A stretch of DNA of 22,449 nucleotides from Deinococcus yavapaiensis KR-236 (GCF_003217515.1 NZ_QJSX01000030.1:1-22449); one strand, 5' to 3'; counted from the first letter of the stretch, positions 6,941 through 14,593 are shown. Notes: generated by a model not told the origin, from the sequence alone. Numbers and translations: made by a program.

Positions 6941-7618
6941 ATGAAGAAGCCCGACGCCTTGCACGCCGACCTGAACGCCCTCAAGCGAGACACGCCGAAA
7001 CTCGAACGCATCGTGAACGAGCACGCGCGGCGCGTCGATGACCTTCTTCGTGACGTCGGCGCGGGCCGCGCTTCGTACCAGGCGCTCATGGCCGCCGAGG
7101 GGCAGCTCGGCACGGCGAGGGGAATGCTCGAGCAGCATCACGCCGAAGTGAAGGCCCTTGAGGATCGCCTCGTGAAGCGTGAGCGAGCCGAGCAGGAGAA
7201 GACGCACCTCTCGCAGATCGCCACGGCCACACGGCGGCACGCGCGCTTCCAAGCCCGGCAGCGCTGCTTGCTTGAAGAGTTGGACTCGCGTATTCACGCG
7301 GTCATGAGTGAGTGCCTCGCGCTTCACGCCCTGGCGCATGAGGAGCGCGGGCGGGCGCTCGGCCTGGCCGCTGGGATCGTGGAACGGCACGCCGGGCCGA
7401 TGCCGAGCACGAACGACGCGCACGCCGTCAACGCTTGGCGGGAACGGATGCGCCTCGTATTGAGCAGCGCGGCGGGGGAAGGGCACGCGCCCCTGTCGGA
7501 CGTGACGCACCTCGAACTGTGGCCCGTCGCGGGCTTCGAGTTCGCGTCCCGCCTCGAGTTTCGTCCGCACGTGCGCCCATCACCCTTGGATGTGCGCGCT
7601 TTCGACGAGGGCGCATGA
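6941..7618 (+). CDS. Coiled-coil protein of unknown function
   Basis: A 225-residue protein starting at ATG 6941 (MKKPDALHADLNALKRD). An earlier in-frame ATG at 6878 would run through the promoter-like repeats and is rejected. Residues about 5-110 are a charged coiled coil with heptad character; the middle is helical and the last 40 residues are more globular (LELWPVAGFEFASRLEF). No enzymatic motif or signal peptide was seen. Its TGA overlaps the ATG of the next gene, so the pair is translationally coupled and may work together. I do not recognise the family. Confidence 0.7.
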   Translation: MKKPDALHADLNALKRDTPKLERIVNEHARRVDDLLRDVGAGRASYQALMAAEGQLGTARGMLEQHHAEVKALEDRLVKRERAEQEKTHLSQIATATRRHARFQARQRCLLEELDSRIHAVMSECLALHALAHEERGRALGLAAGIVERHAGPMPSTNDAHAVNAWRERMRLVLSSAAGEGHAPLSDVTHLELWPVAGFEFASRLEFRPHVRPSPLDVRAFDEGA

Positions 7619-8652
7619 ACAGCGAAAATGCGAAACAAACGCTCGAACGAGTTGACGGGCGCACCCTGAACGCACGCACGCACGGCGCACTCTCTGATAG
7701 CGTGCCCGACTTCGAGTGGGAAGCGTACGAGGAGCACCTCGCCGGGATCACGACCTCACTCACACCCGTGGGCTACCTCGAAGAGCGCCTCGTGGCACGC
7801 ATCGCCTTGAACTTGTGGCGTCTCGCTCGCCTGGAGCGGTGGGAGGCGTGGCAACTCGAAGCGAGCGCCGAGGACGCCGAGGTGCGCGCTCGGTACGGTG
7901 GGCACACGATCTTCGATGAGTTCGACGAGCAACGCACTTTGAGGGAGTTGTACGAGAAGGCCCCGGCGCTCATGGCTCCGGTGCCGACGCTCAGCGCGGG
8001 GGAGGTGCGCGGGCATCTCGCGGCGTTGGAGCACAAGACGCCCGCGCACGTCCTCGCCCCTGACATGCTCGAGGACGTGCGGGCGAACGCCGCTGAGTTC
8101 CTGAGGGAAGGGGAGCTGCTCTTGGCCTTGTCCCGTGGGCAGCTCCCTGAAGGCATGAGCGACGAGGATCGTTCGAACGTCGGTTTCTTCTTCCAGCGGT
8201 ACTTCGACGAGTGCGGCCTCAAACCGAAGAAGTACCTCACGGCAGCGATGGGTGCGGTTCCTTCGAGTGACGACTTCGCCGCGCTGGAAGACTACGAGCT
8301 GGTGTGGTCACACGAGATGCTCGAGCACGCCTTGTCGTTCGCGCTGAGCTTGAAGGTTCCAACGGCGGAGACTCTCGTGATGGTCGCCGCAACGAAAGGC
8401 AGCGCCACGCGACGTAAAGGTGAAACGATCCTCGCGCTGGCCGCGCGAGGCGAGCAACTCGTGACGCGGGGCGTGCAAGCCGTGAGTATCCCCAGCGAAG
8501 CGGCCCTCGAGAAGCTCCAGCGGTACGAAACGCACCTCGAGCGGCAGTTGTACAAGGCGATGCACGAACTCGAAGCGCTTCAGGAGCGACGAGCAGGCCG
8601 GGCGTCTCCTCTCGCGCGGCTTGAGGTTCACTGCTCGCCAAGTGAAGGGTGA
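7615..8652 (+). CDS. Hypothetical protein of an element-associated family
   Basis: A 345-residue protein starting at the ATG overlapping the previous stop; a longer frame from 7435 lies inside the upstream gene. The N-terminal part (NARTHGALS, then TPVGYLEERLVARIALNLWRL and RLERWE) and the C-terminal part (KLQRYETHLERQLYKAMHELEALQERR) match a widespread unnamed family, recognised from memory of similar sequences. It often shows an [N/T]xxxHG start and a C-terminal RYE...LYRALxELxRLQ helix. Function is unknown. A truncated copy of its last 39 codons lies at 13163-13281, so the gene or its neighbourhood was duplicated within the island. Confidence 0.7.
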   Translation: MNSENAKQTLERVDGRTLNARTHGALSDSVPDFEWEAYEEHLAGITTSLTPVGYLEERLVARIALNLWRLARLERWEAWQLEASAEDAEVRARYGGHTIFDEFDEQRTLRELYEKAPALMAPVPTLSAGEVRGHLAALEHKTPAHVLAPDMLEDVRANAAEFLREGELLLALSRGQLPEGMSDEDRSNVGFFFQRYFDECGLKPKKYLTAAMGAVPSSDDFAALEDYELVWSHEMLEHALSFALSLKVPTAETLVMVAATKGSATRRKGETILALAARGEQLVTRGVQAVSIPSEAALEKLQRYETHLERQLYKAMHELEALQERRAGRASPLARLEVHCSPSEG

Positions 8653-8842
8653 TGACACTCGGAAAATTGGGCACTCTTTCGGGTACTCAATGCGCATTTG
8701 GCTGCGAGGTCATGTCACACAAAGGTCTACGCTTGGACATCGCTGCTTCCTTAGCCACTTGGCAAGCGAAAAATTAAAGGGGTAATAAAGATCAGCGGCA
8801 TTTCAATGAAGAAAAAAAGCGTAAACTAAAGTAAATCTAAAA

Positions 8843-8923
8843 GGGATGCTATGATCCTCACCTTGCAACACGGTCACTTTCGGTGAGGGGAGCGAATAGT
8901 GAGACCGGCCCAGGGGAGGCACC
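8843..8923 (+). promoter_or_regulatory. Structured leader, copy 1 (candidate pseudoknot cis-regulatory RNA)
   Basis: Elements in order: GGGATGC at 8843; stem 1 CCTCACC (8856-8862) with GGTGAGG (8882-8888); stem 2 CGGTCACT (8871-8878) with AGTGAGACCG (8898-8907, AG bulged). Loop GGAGCGAAT joins them, followed by the ribosome site GGGGAGG and ATG 8924. Stem 2 uses the loop of stem 1, giving an H-type pseudoknot. The bases of stem 1 differ from copies 2 and 3 but still pair, while stem 2 is unchanged. Confidence 0.65.
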
Positions 8924-9415
8924 ATGAACCAGGCCCATGCGCGCTCCTTGGTCGCCATCACGCTTACCGTCCCCTTTTGGCTCACTCCTGTTGTAGCCAG
9001 TGACTTCGGCCTTCGCAACCTCAAGGGAATTCAGGTGTGTACAGACGAAGCGAGCGTGCAAGCGCAGGACAACACTGACATGCAGGACGCACTTCTAACG
9101 GCCATTCGCGCCCAGTTACACGACGGTGCCGTGACGACACTGGAAGGAGCTTGTCGAGCACGTCGAGACGCTCTCTACCTCCTGCTCAACGTCGATTATC
9201 AAATCGCAGCGGCCTTTTCCACGGAAGTGGCGCTCTTCGACCTGAATGCCGCCGGGTACCCGGATGGGGTCAAGGTGTATGCGCGGGGCAGCTTTGGGCG
9301 TGCAGGCGATGCACCAGCGCTCATGGAATTCGTGTTGTCGGATTTCGTCGAGTTCATCATGGATTGGCGTGAACAAAACAGCCTTCCCACGAATCGGCTG
9401 AATCGGCAGTCGTGA
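8924..9415 (+). CDS. Secreted protein of unknown function, leader-controlled gene 1
   Basis: A 163-residue protein with an N-terminal signal peptide (MNQAHARSLVAITLTVPFWL, with a likely cut after VAS at about 26). The mature part has two cysteines (about 39 and 77), an alternation of helices and strands (LLNVDYQIAAAFSTEVALFD) and no family that I recognise. It shares only the start MNQA with the products of 13594 and 16898, yet all three stand behind the same leader with the same first 11 coding bases. ATG 8924 has GGGGAGG four bases upstream. Export to the envelope is inferred from the signal peptide. Confidence 0.75.
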   Translation: MNQAHARSLVAITLTVPFWLTPVVASDFGLRNLKGIQVCTDEASVQAQDNTDMQDALLTAIRAQLHDGAVTTLEGACRARRDALYLLLNVDYQIAAAFSTEVALFDLNAAGYPDGVKVYARGSFGRAGDAPALMEFVLSDFVEFIMDWREQNSLPTNRLNRQS

Positions 9416-9602
9416 AGGAACTGGGCTTGTCCGTCGTTGAATTTCAAGCTGCCACCTTGCATGTTTCCTGCTTGGCACGAAGGAACTTGCTGTGCGAGCG
9501 GGGCGCCAACTCATAGGCGAAAAGCTATTCGTGGCATTATGTTAGCTTCCTCTTTTCATCTAAAGGCTAATGAGAGGGGACGTGAAGTCACGCGAGGTTA
9601 GT

Positions 9603-9641
9603 AAAAGTTCGTATTTTCGTCGGCTTTTTTCGTCATTCTTC
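9603..9641. repeat. T-rich repeat, copy 1
   Basis: TTCGTATTTTCGTCGGC followed by a T-run and CGTCATT matches 13327-13365 with few changes. The second copy contains TTCGTA boxes 10 bases apart, similar to the reverse complement of the TTACGAA arm-type repeats. Confidence 0.5.
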
Positions 9642-9708
9642 GTGCCCGGCAACGATTCGACGTGCCACGCGAGGAAAGCGTGTGATCGTGGCGCGCACAG
9701 GGTATGAG

Positions 9709-9826
9709 GCGCAACGTTCCAGCTTTCAGGCGAGTGGTTGACAAATAGCAACCGATCGCGGAGCACGCAGGCGCGTCAGGTAACGACGCTCCTTTTTACT
9801 TGTCAGAGTTGTTAGTTTCACCGGGC
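9709..9826. repeat. Duplicated intergenic block, copy 1
   Basis: It matches 14594-14714 at roughly 80% identity by eye. Shared parts include GCGCAACGTTCCAGCTTTC, GTGGTTGACAAATAGCAA, the GCGCGTCAGGTAA hairpin, a T-run and TTTCACCGGGCA. Confidence 0.75.
9773..9797 (+). terminator. Rho-independent terminator
   Basis: GCGTC (9773-9777) pairs with GACGC (9785-9789), followed by TCC and five T. The equivalent at 14658-14683 has a longer stem, which supports the assignment. Confidence 0.6.
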
Positions 9827-9877
9827 AGCGCGGGGGGCTTACCACGCAGACCAATCTAAGGGAATCTTAGCTGCGTC

Positions 9878-9940
9878 GGGCAGCTCGGCAGGGAGCGCGT
9901 GAAAGTGTCGAGTCGCGTTCGGAGCTTTAGCAAAACTTAC
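9878..9940. repeat. Repeat shared with 15850-16000
   Basis: GGGCAGCTCGG, AGGGAGCGCG and, further on, TTAGCAAAACTTA occur here and at 15850-16000 in the same order, with a different spacer. Confidence 0.5.
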
Positions 9941-10067
9941 AGAGTCCTACATGTCTTCGTCACGTCCTCGCCTGTGGCGACATCAAACGGCCCCGCCTTC
10001 CCGTGACAGCTAAGCGAATGCGGCACAATGAAGGCACACCGCCATCACTTCGAGGAAGGGAGCAGCT

Positions 10068-11204
10068 ATGACCTCCAGCAACTTGGCCGTCATCCAAGCA
10101 CTCCACCCCACCACCCTGACGCACGTTCTTCGGCAGCACTGGCCTCAACAGCCCTTCGAGGTGACGGACTTCACCGCCGACGTGCTCAGCCACCAAGGCG
10201 TCACCAGCCACGACACGTTGTTCCTGCTGCAAGGCCACGCCCTCACCGAAGGCACCCTCCAACCGTGGTCACTGGTCCTCAAAACGTTCGAGAAATTGGA
10301 TGCCCAGCAGCAGTCACACGACCTTTGGGCCCTGACGCGGGAGTACGAAGCGTACCATTCCAATTTGCTCAGCAACCTGCCTGGTCCCGTGCGAGTACCT
10401 CGGGCCTACGCCCTCACCGAGCGTGGAGATCAACGGTGGCTGTGGTTGGAGTACGTGCGCGAAACGACGCCGACGTGGACGCTTGAAACCTACGCGCACG
10501 CCGCGCGTCAACTCGGCGCGTTCAACGGAGCGTACCTCACCGGAACCCCGCTGCCCGACGCTCCTTGGTTGCTGCGCAACTTGGTGGAGCAGTGGTCGAC
10601 GATGTTCGCTCCAACGTCCGCGTGGCAAGCGCCGCTGGTGCGACAGTTCTTCCCGCCGGACCTCCAAGCGAACGTCTTACGATTGTGGGACGAGCGAACG
10701 GTGTTCTACCAGGCGTTACGGTCGCTCCCGCAGGTGTTTTCGCACTTCGATTTTCACCGCCGGAACCTGCTCGTTCGCCATGAGGAGATCGTTGCTGTGG
10801 ACTGGGCGTGGTGCGGTCATGGCGCGGTTGGGGGGGACGTGGTGAGCTTGGTGGGCTCGACGTGCATGCTGGGCGAGTGGGACGTTGAAGAAATCGAGGT
10901 GTTGGAAGGCGTGGTGTTCGAGGCGTACCTCGAGGGGCTGCGGATCGCCGGGTGGCGAGGAGACGCGTCCGTGGTGCGGTTGGGGTACGCGGCATGGCTG
11001 GCGTTGCATTTTGGGCTGGTCGGGCCGACCTTGACCGCTGTTTGGACGCTGGAGGACCGGCAGGTGCGGGCAACCGAGCTGTTCGGTGGAACACCCGAGG
11101 AACTGGCCGGGAGATGGTCGGTCCTGACGGAGTTCAGCTTGCGGCGTGCCGAGGAGGCGCGGGCACTCTTGAGGATCGCGCAGCCCTACACCGACCTTCG
11201 GTAA
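10068..11204 (+). CDS. APH-fold phosphotransferase (aminoglycoside/choline-kinase-like)
   Basis: A 378-residue cytoplasmic protein with the protein-kinase-like APH layout. VLKTFEK near 70-76 is the ATP-binding lysine strand, an N-lobe Glu candidate lies in REYEAY (91-96), and the Brenner motif HFDFHRRNLL (226-235) carries catalytic D228 and N233. VDWAWCG (244-250) holds the metal-binding Asp equivalent to the DFG Asp. The family phosphorylates small-molecule hydroxyls such as aminoglycosides, choline, thiamine or sugars; the substrate cannot be told from sequence. GAGGAAGGGAG upstream of ATG 10068 supports the start. It stands alone and converges on the small gene at 11210; six bases separate the two. 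Confidence 0.85.
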   Translation: MTSSNLAVIQALHPTTLTHVLRQHWPQQPFEVTDFTADVLSHQGVTSHDTLFLLQGHALTEGTLQPWSLVLKTFEKLDAQQQSHDLWALTREYEAYHSNLLSNLPGPVRVPRAYALTERGDQRWLWLEYVRETTPTWTLETYAHAARQLGAFNGAYLTGTPLPDAPWLLRNLVEQWSTMFAPTSAWQAPLVRQFFPPDLQANVLRLWDERTVFYQALRSLPQVFSHFDFHRRNLLVRHEEIVAVDWAWCGHGAVGGDVVSLVGSTCMLGEWDVEEIEVLEGVVFEAYLEGLRIAGWRGDASVVRLGYAAWLALHFGLVGPTLTAVWTLEDRQVRATELFGGTPEELAGRWSVLTEFSLRRAEEARALLRIAQPYTDLR

Positions 11205-11209
11205 AAGCT

Positions 11210-11527
11210 TCAACCTCGTGCGGACTGAACGGTGTGGCCAAGTGCTGCAGATTCAATAGCAGCCTCGAGTGGATCGACGAGGGGCGGGCCGTCTCGGAGG
11301 AGCTTCACGAGGATCGGTGCGAGGTGGGCGCGCACTTCTTCGGCTGTGCATCGCTGGAAGGTCAGGGTGAAGGCGCGCGTGGGCGGTTCGAGGAAGCTGA
11401 CGCGCACTGTGCCGTCTTCGTGAATGTGGACGTGCACGAGGTCGAAGGCGTCCTCGTGCACGTGAAAGTCAAAGCCGGGCGGCGTGGATCGACGAGACAA
11501 GGGTGTAACGGTGAGCACGCGGGACAC
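11210..11527 (-). CDS. Small His-rich hypothetical protein, paralogue 1
   Basis: A 105-residue protein that shares most of its first 75 residues with the product of 16268-16549. Both have RVLTVTPLSRRS, PPGFDFHVHED (or FHIHED), VHIHEDGT and RVSFLEPPT. The repeated His-Glu-Asp segments look like beta strands of a compact domain that might bind metal. No family was recognised. The C-terminal extension after LRDG differs from the paralogue. Flanking DNA upstream of the start is also duplicated, so the copies arose as a block. Confidence 0.65.
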   Translation of the reverse strand: MSRVLTVTPLSRRSTPPGFDFHVHEDAFDLVHVHIHEDGTVRVSFLEPPTRAFTLTFQRCTAEEVRAHLAPILVKLLRDGPPLVDPLEAAIESAALGHTVQSARG

Positions 11528-11578
11528 GTTAGTCAGGGAAGGTGAACGCCAGGAAAAATCAGGGCAGCTCGAGGCATG

Positions 11579-11602
11579 AAAAAAGCGCCCTTTTGAGGCG
11601 CT
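11579..11602 (-). terminator. Rho-independent terminator of the DUF3006/MBL operon
   Basis: Read on the minus strand, AGCGCC (11602-11597) pairs with GGCGCT (11589-11584) around a 7-nt loop and is followed by six T. It lies 135 bases after the stop of the metallo-beta-lactamase gene. A decayed copy stands near 16600-16625. Confidence 0.7.
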
Positions 11603-11736
11603 GATATGGAAAAGATAGCGTCATATGCGCTGCGAGAACGCCATTCGTGGTGCTTGTCGGACGCGCCAGTGAAGCGTTGTTGCAGAAATGCAACGTCGTG
11701 TCACGTGTTCCTCCCGAGACGTCTTCCCTCCGGGTG

Positions 11737-12720
11737 TCACTCGCAGGCGATGCCATCACCGTCCCGATCGAGCTTACGGCTGTACCCTGGCTCACCCACA
11801 CGAATCGGTGCGGCACCCGCCGCCCGTACGGCCGAGCAGTTGGCGTACGTGACGTTCGATGACGGCAACGGCGTGACGGGCACGGCCTTCGTCGTCGTGG
11901 TTGGGGCCGGTCCTTTCGACACACTCGTCGTGAACGTCCCGTTCGTCTTCACGGTGAAGGTCACGGTGCCGTGCACGTCCGTGCGGAACACGGTCGCGCC
12001 GATGTTCTTGTACAGCGCGAGCGCTTCCGACGACGGATGCCCGTAATTGTTCGGTCCCACGCCGATCACGACCACCTTCGGTTGCAGCACGCTCAGCCAC
12101 GCGGCACTGTCGTTGTGCTTCGATCCGTGGTGCAGCGCCTTGTACACGTTCACGCCGCGCAGTTGCGGTCCGTACGCCGCCGCCCACCCTTTCGTGGTGC
12201 TCGGTTCGGCATCCCCACCCAAAAACATCTTGAACGTCCCGTACGTCAGCAGCACCCCGACGGAGTTCGCGTTTTGATCCTTAGCGGGCACGGTGCTTGG
12301 CGCGGGGATCACTTGCAGCTTCACGCTCGCGCCGAGGTTGATGGTGCGGGCCGTCGCGCGCAACCCTTGCGTGCCCGCCGCTTGGAAGGCGGCGAGGACG
12401 CGCGCATACGTCTGCGTGCTCGCAGCGAGCCCGTTGTTGAGCAGCGTGCGCGGCTTGAACGCCTGGGCGACGAACTCGAAGCCGCCAATATGATCTGCGT
12501 CGCCTTGGCTCATCACCGCGAGGTCGAGTTGCTTCACCCCGAAGGACCGTAGGAGCTCGGCGGCCGCGCGTCCTCGTCCAGCGTCGTACAGCATGCTCTT
12601 GCCGTCCGGGGTGGTGACGAGAACGGCGTCCCCTTGCCCGACATCGAGAAAGCGAATCACAAGGTCTTGCGCGCTCACGGTGGACGCGAGGAGGAACGCG
12701 GCGAGCAGGAGGCGCTTCAC
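11737..12720 (-). CDS. Secreted ComEC-like metallo-beta-lactamase protein with Excalibur domain
   Basis: A 327-residue protein with a signal peptide (1 to about 17, TVSAQ). A ComEC/Rec2-type metallo-beta-lactamase fold follows: FLDVGQGDAVLV (24-35), SQGDADHIGG (71-80), GGDAE (168-172), LHHGS (196-200) and GHPS (227-230). A Pro/Thr linker leads to an Excalibur calcium-binding domain (about 291-327) ending DRDGDGIACE. Secreted ComEC-like hydrolases of this kind are usually taken as extracellular phosphodiesterases or nucleases. The first metal-site His of the HxxxDH motif is Gln (Q72), which may weaken one metal site. The ATG overlaps the stop of the DUF3006 gene (ATGA), a pairing seen repeatedly with this family. 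Confidence 0.85.
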   Translation of the reverse strand: MKRLLLAAFLLASTVSAQDLVIRFLDVGQGDAVLVTTPDGKSMLYDAGRGRAAAELLRSFGVKQLDLAVMSQGDADHIGGFEFVAQAFKPRTLLNNGLAASTQTYARVLAAFQAAGTQGLRATARTINLGASVKLQVIPAPSTVPAKDQNANSVGVLLTYGTFKMFLGGDAEPSTTKGWAAAYGPQLRGVNVYKALHHGSKHNDSAAWLSVLQPKVVVIGVGPNNYGHPSSEALALYKNIGATVFRTDVHGTVTFTVKTNGTFTTSVSKGPAPTTTTKAVPVTPLPSSNVTYANCSAVRAAGAAPIRVGEPGYSRKLDRDGDGIACE

Positions 12721-12971
12721 AGTTGCACGTCTCCACCATCATCGGCCGCGTTCAAGGCGTTGAGAGCCGCTTGGTTGGTGCTGAGGGCTCGCTTCGAGGC
12801 TTCGACGTCGAGGGTGAAGGTGACGGTGCCGTCGTGCGCGTGCACGCGCAGATAGTCACCTTCCTGCGCTTGACTGGGCAGCCATGCGCGGGGAAGGTCG
12901 AGGAGGCGACCTTCCCACTCGACGCGGGCAAGATCGGCTTCGAAGCCGTCAATGACGATGAAGTTTGGCAT
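12717..12971 (-). CDS. DUF3006-type protein
   Basis: An 84-residue protein with the DUF3006 pattern: an N-terminal strand (NFIVIDGFEADLARVEW), LLDLPRAWLPSQAQEGDYLRV at about 23-43, and a C-terminal helix with ALSTNQAALNALN. DUF3006 genes often stand just before a ComEC-like metallo-beta-lactamase gene, as here, with a 4-bp overlap. Its biochemical role is unknown. There is no Shine-Dalgarno before the ATG, but a TAGCAT box eight bases upstream suggests a leaderless mRNA. Confidence 0.8.
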   Translation of the reverse strand: MPNFIVIDGFEADLARVEWEGRLLDLPRAWLPSQAQEGDYLRVHAHDGTVTFTLDVEASKRALSTNQAALNALNAADDGGDVQL

Positions 12972-12979
12972 GATACGTC

Positions 12980-12985
12980 ATGCTA
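12980..12985 (-). promoter_or_regulatory. Candidate -10 box for a leaderless DUF3006 mRNA
   Basis: TAGCAT on the minus strand fits TANNNT, and eight bases separate it from ATG 12971. No clear -35 was found. Confidence 0.4.
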
Positions 12986-13162
12986 CTGTCCGCATCAGAG
13001 TGCCGTCGGGCTTCTGGGGTGTTGCAAGGTTTATGGCGAGTGGATGTACGTCCGTATGAGCTTACGCAGGCGCTGAGTGGATTGTGACGAGGAGGATTCG
13101 AGCTGTCAGTGTGTCGATTCCACGACTCGATAGAACATGCATTGATAAGCGGTGTGAAGTGC

Positions 13163-13281
13163 GCCGCGAGCGGCAACTCTACAAGACGATGCACGAACTC
13201 GAAGCCTTGCAGGAGCGGCGAGCGGGCCGGGCGTCGCCCCTGGCGCGGCTTGAGGTTCACGGCTCGTCGGTCGAAGAGTGA
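13163..13281 (+). pseudogene. Truncated duplicate of the C-terminus of the 7615-8652 gene
   Basis: The frame reads RRERQLYKTMHELEALQERR followed by AGRASPLARLEVHGSSVEE and stop, nearly the same as the last residues of the 345-residue protein at 7615. DNA identity is high and the upstream part of the gene is absent. It is a leftover of a duplicated or deleted segment and has no start of its own. Confidence 0.8.
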
Positions 13282-13326
13282 CGACCTGAGGTTTTCTAAG
13301 GTTTTCACCCGTGCGGGGTGTTCGTA

Positions 13327-13365
13327 AAAATTCGTATTTTCGTTGGCTTTTTTCGGCATTTCTCG
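13327..13365. repeat. T-rich repeat, copy 2
   Basis: It matches 9603-9641. TTCGTA boxes at 13321 and 13331 resemble the reverse complement of the arm-type TTACGAA repeats at the ends of the element. Confidence 0.5.
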
Positions 13366-13512
13366 GGCGTGAATCGAAACGAGGCTAATGGGGCGACAAG
13401 CAGAACGGCAGTGAGTTGAAGCTCTTTGGATGAAGAACACGTGGTTCCAGCTTTATGAAACCCCCTCGTTTGTGAGGAGCGTCTAAGCGTACGCTTTAAA
13501 AGCAACACAACC

Positions 13513-13593
13513 GGGATGCAACGACCTTCGCCTCAAGTACGGTCACTCAAGGCGGAGCGAGCAAATAGTGAGACCGACCCGGGGGAGGAATCT
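13513..13593 (+). promoter_or_regulatory. Structured leader, copy 2 (candidate pseudoknot cis-regulatory RNA)
   Basis: GGGATGC at 13513; stem 1 CTTCGCCT (13526-13533) with AGGCGGAG (13550-13557); stem 2 CGGTCACT (13540-13547) with AGTGAGACCG (13567-13576). Loop CGAGCAAAT joins them, then GGGGGAGG and ATG 13594. 13507-13562 is identical to 16811-16866. Confidence 0.65.
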
Positions 13594-14454
13594 ATGAACC
13601 AGGCATCGCCAGGCCGTTCAGCTTCCCTCGCTCTGATCATCGCCCTTCTCCTTGGAGGAGGATTCACCGCGCTCGCCGGTGGAAGGGAACCTCCCGCTTC
13701 ATCGGCCTCCACCTCGGCCAACGCGTTCACAGTGAAGACCACCCTCGCGGGCATGGCGAATACGACATTGCCGTTGCGTGTTGCATGGGTAGCCACGCCC
13801 AGCATCGAAACCTACGACATTCGCACCGTGCAGTTCTTCATCGACGGCAAGCTTGTTTCAACCCCGCAGAACGCGCCGTACCGATTCAACGGTCCCGGGA
13901 ACTTCCTGGTCACGACCTTCCTGACGCCTGGAAGGCACACGTTCACCGCGACCGTCACGGCCCTCGACGGTCGCAAGGCCTCGGAAACCGTCACGGCCAA
14001 CGTCGCCGCCGCACCGCAACCGCCCGCCGCACTTGCTGGCGCTTGGGAGCGTGTCATCACCAAAGAGCAGTTCGACGCTGCCGGACTCGACACGGGCAAC
14101 GATCCCGTGCTGTCAACGCTTCTCGGACGTCCCTGGCGCATCATCATCGATTCAGCTGGCTTGTGGACGATTGACCCCATGCCGTCAGGCGGCCTTCTAC
14201 ACGTCAACATTCGAGGTAACACACTCACCACCCTGGGGCCTATTCGAACAGGACCAAATGACGCGGTGTTCGCGTACGGTGCACCCCTCGGTGGGGATAA
14301 CTACTGTGGTCCCGTGAACCGGGACGAAGGGGCATACAGCTGGGCCGTCACAGGCAATCAACTCACCCTTCGCGCCGTGAAGCCCGCATGTGCTTCCGAA
14401 GAGGTCATTCTCACCGGTACGTGGACGCGCGTCACGCCCACCCCGAAACGCTGA
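13594..14454 (+). CDS. Secreted Ig-like + barrel-like domain protein, leader-controlled gene 2
   Basis: A 286-residue protein starting at ATG 13594 (GGGGGAGG upstream). Residues 1 to about 30 form a signal peptide with a hydrophobic core LALIIALLLGGG. Residues about 74-137 resemble an Ig-like strand-rich domain (VQFFIDGKLV, APYRFNG, TPGRHTFTATV). Residues about 144-283 look like a small beta-barrel (PPAALAGAWER, IIIDSAGLWTIDP, YSWAVTGNQLTL, TGTWTRV) with two cysteines (about 237 and 269). The layout matches the product of 16898-17800, so they are paralogues. A cell-surface or secreted binding role is inferred. A strong hairpin at 14488 follows the gene. Confidence 0.8.
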   Translation: MNQASPGRSASLALIIALLLGGGFTALAGGREPPASSASTSANAFTVKTTLAGMANTTLPLRVAWVATPSIETYDIRTVQFFIDGKLVSTPQNAPYRFNGPGNFLVTTFLTPGRHTFTATVTALDGRKASETVTANVAAAPQPPAALAGAWERVITKEQFDAAGLDTGNDPVLSTLLGRPWRIIIDSAGLWTIDPMPSGGLLHVNIRGNTLTTLGPIRTGPNDAVFAYGAPLGGDNYCGPVNRDEGAYSWAVTGNQLTLRAVKPACASEEVILTGTWTRVTPTPKR

Positions 14455-14487
14455 GCGAGCAACTTAATCATCAGCAGTTGATTGGTA

Positions 14488-14520
14488 GCCCTCGGGGGCG
14501 CTCTTTGCGCCCCCGAGGGC
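14488..14520 (+). terminator. Strong hairpin after leader-controlled gene 2
   Basis: GCCCTCGGGGGCGC (14488-14501) pairs perfectly with GCGCCCCCGAGGGC (14507-14520) around TCTTT. There is no T-run; it may act as a terminator or as an mRNA 3' end protector. Confidence 0.65.
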
Positions 14521-14593
14521 GCGGCATTGTCGGCAACGTGGGAACGGGCTGTTCGCGTTTGAGAGGTGAAGCGCAGCGTGGAAGGAGAGACGG

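Larger units (their letters stand above)
9416..10067. other. Long intergenic region of repeat blocks
   Basis: No gene is supported. It holds a T-rich block similar to 13327-13365, a 118-nt block repeated at 14594-14714 with a terminator inside, and a block repeated near 15850-16000. The ribosome site GAGGAAGGGAG for the next gene is at its end. Confidence 0.6.
12972..13593. other. Intergenic region with a gene relic, a T-rich repeat and leader copy 2
   Basis: It holds the DUF3006 promoter candidate, the truncated copy at 13163-13281, a T-rich repeat at 13327-13365 and leader copy 2. No intact gene is supported. Confidence 0.6.

Noticed and set aside
7435..7614. N-terminal extension of the 7615 gene
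   Set aside because: It lies inside the coding region of the upstream gene and is Arg/Pro-rich; the ATG overlapping the upstream stop is the natural start.
8898..8911. GAGACCGGCC in leader copy 1 resembles the B12 box of cobalamin riboswitches
   Set aside because: The rest of a cobalamin riboswitch is absent, the leader is too short, and copies 2 and 3 do not keep the last bases of the box. A pseudoknot explanation fits all three copies better.
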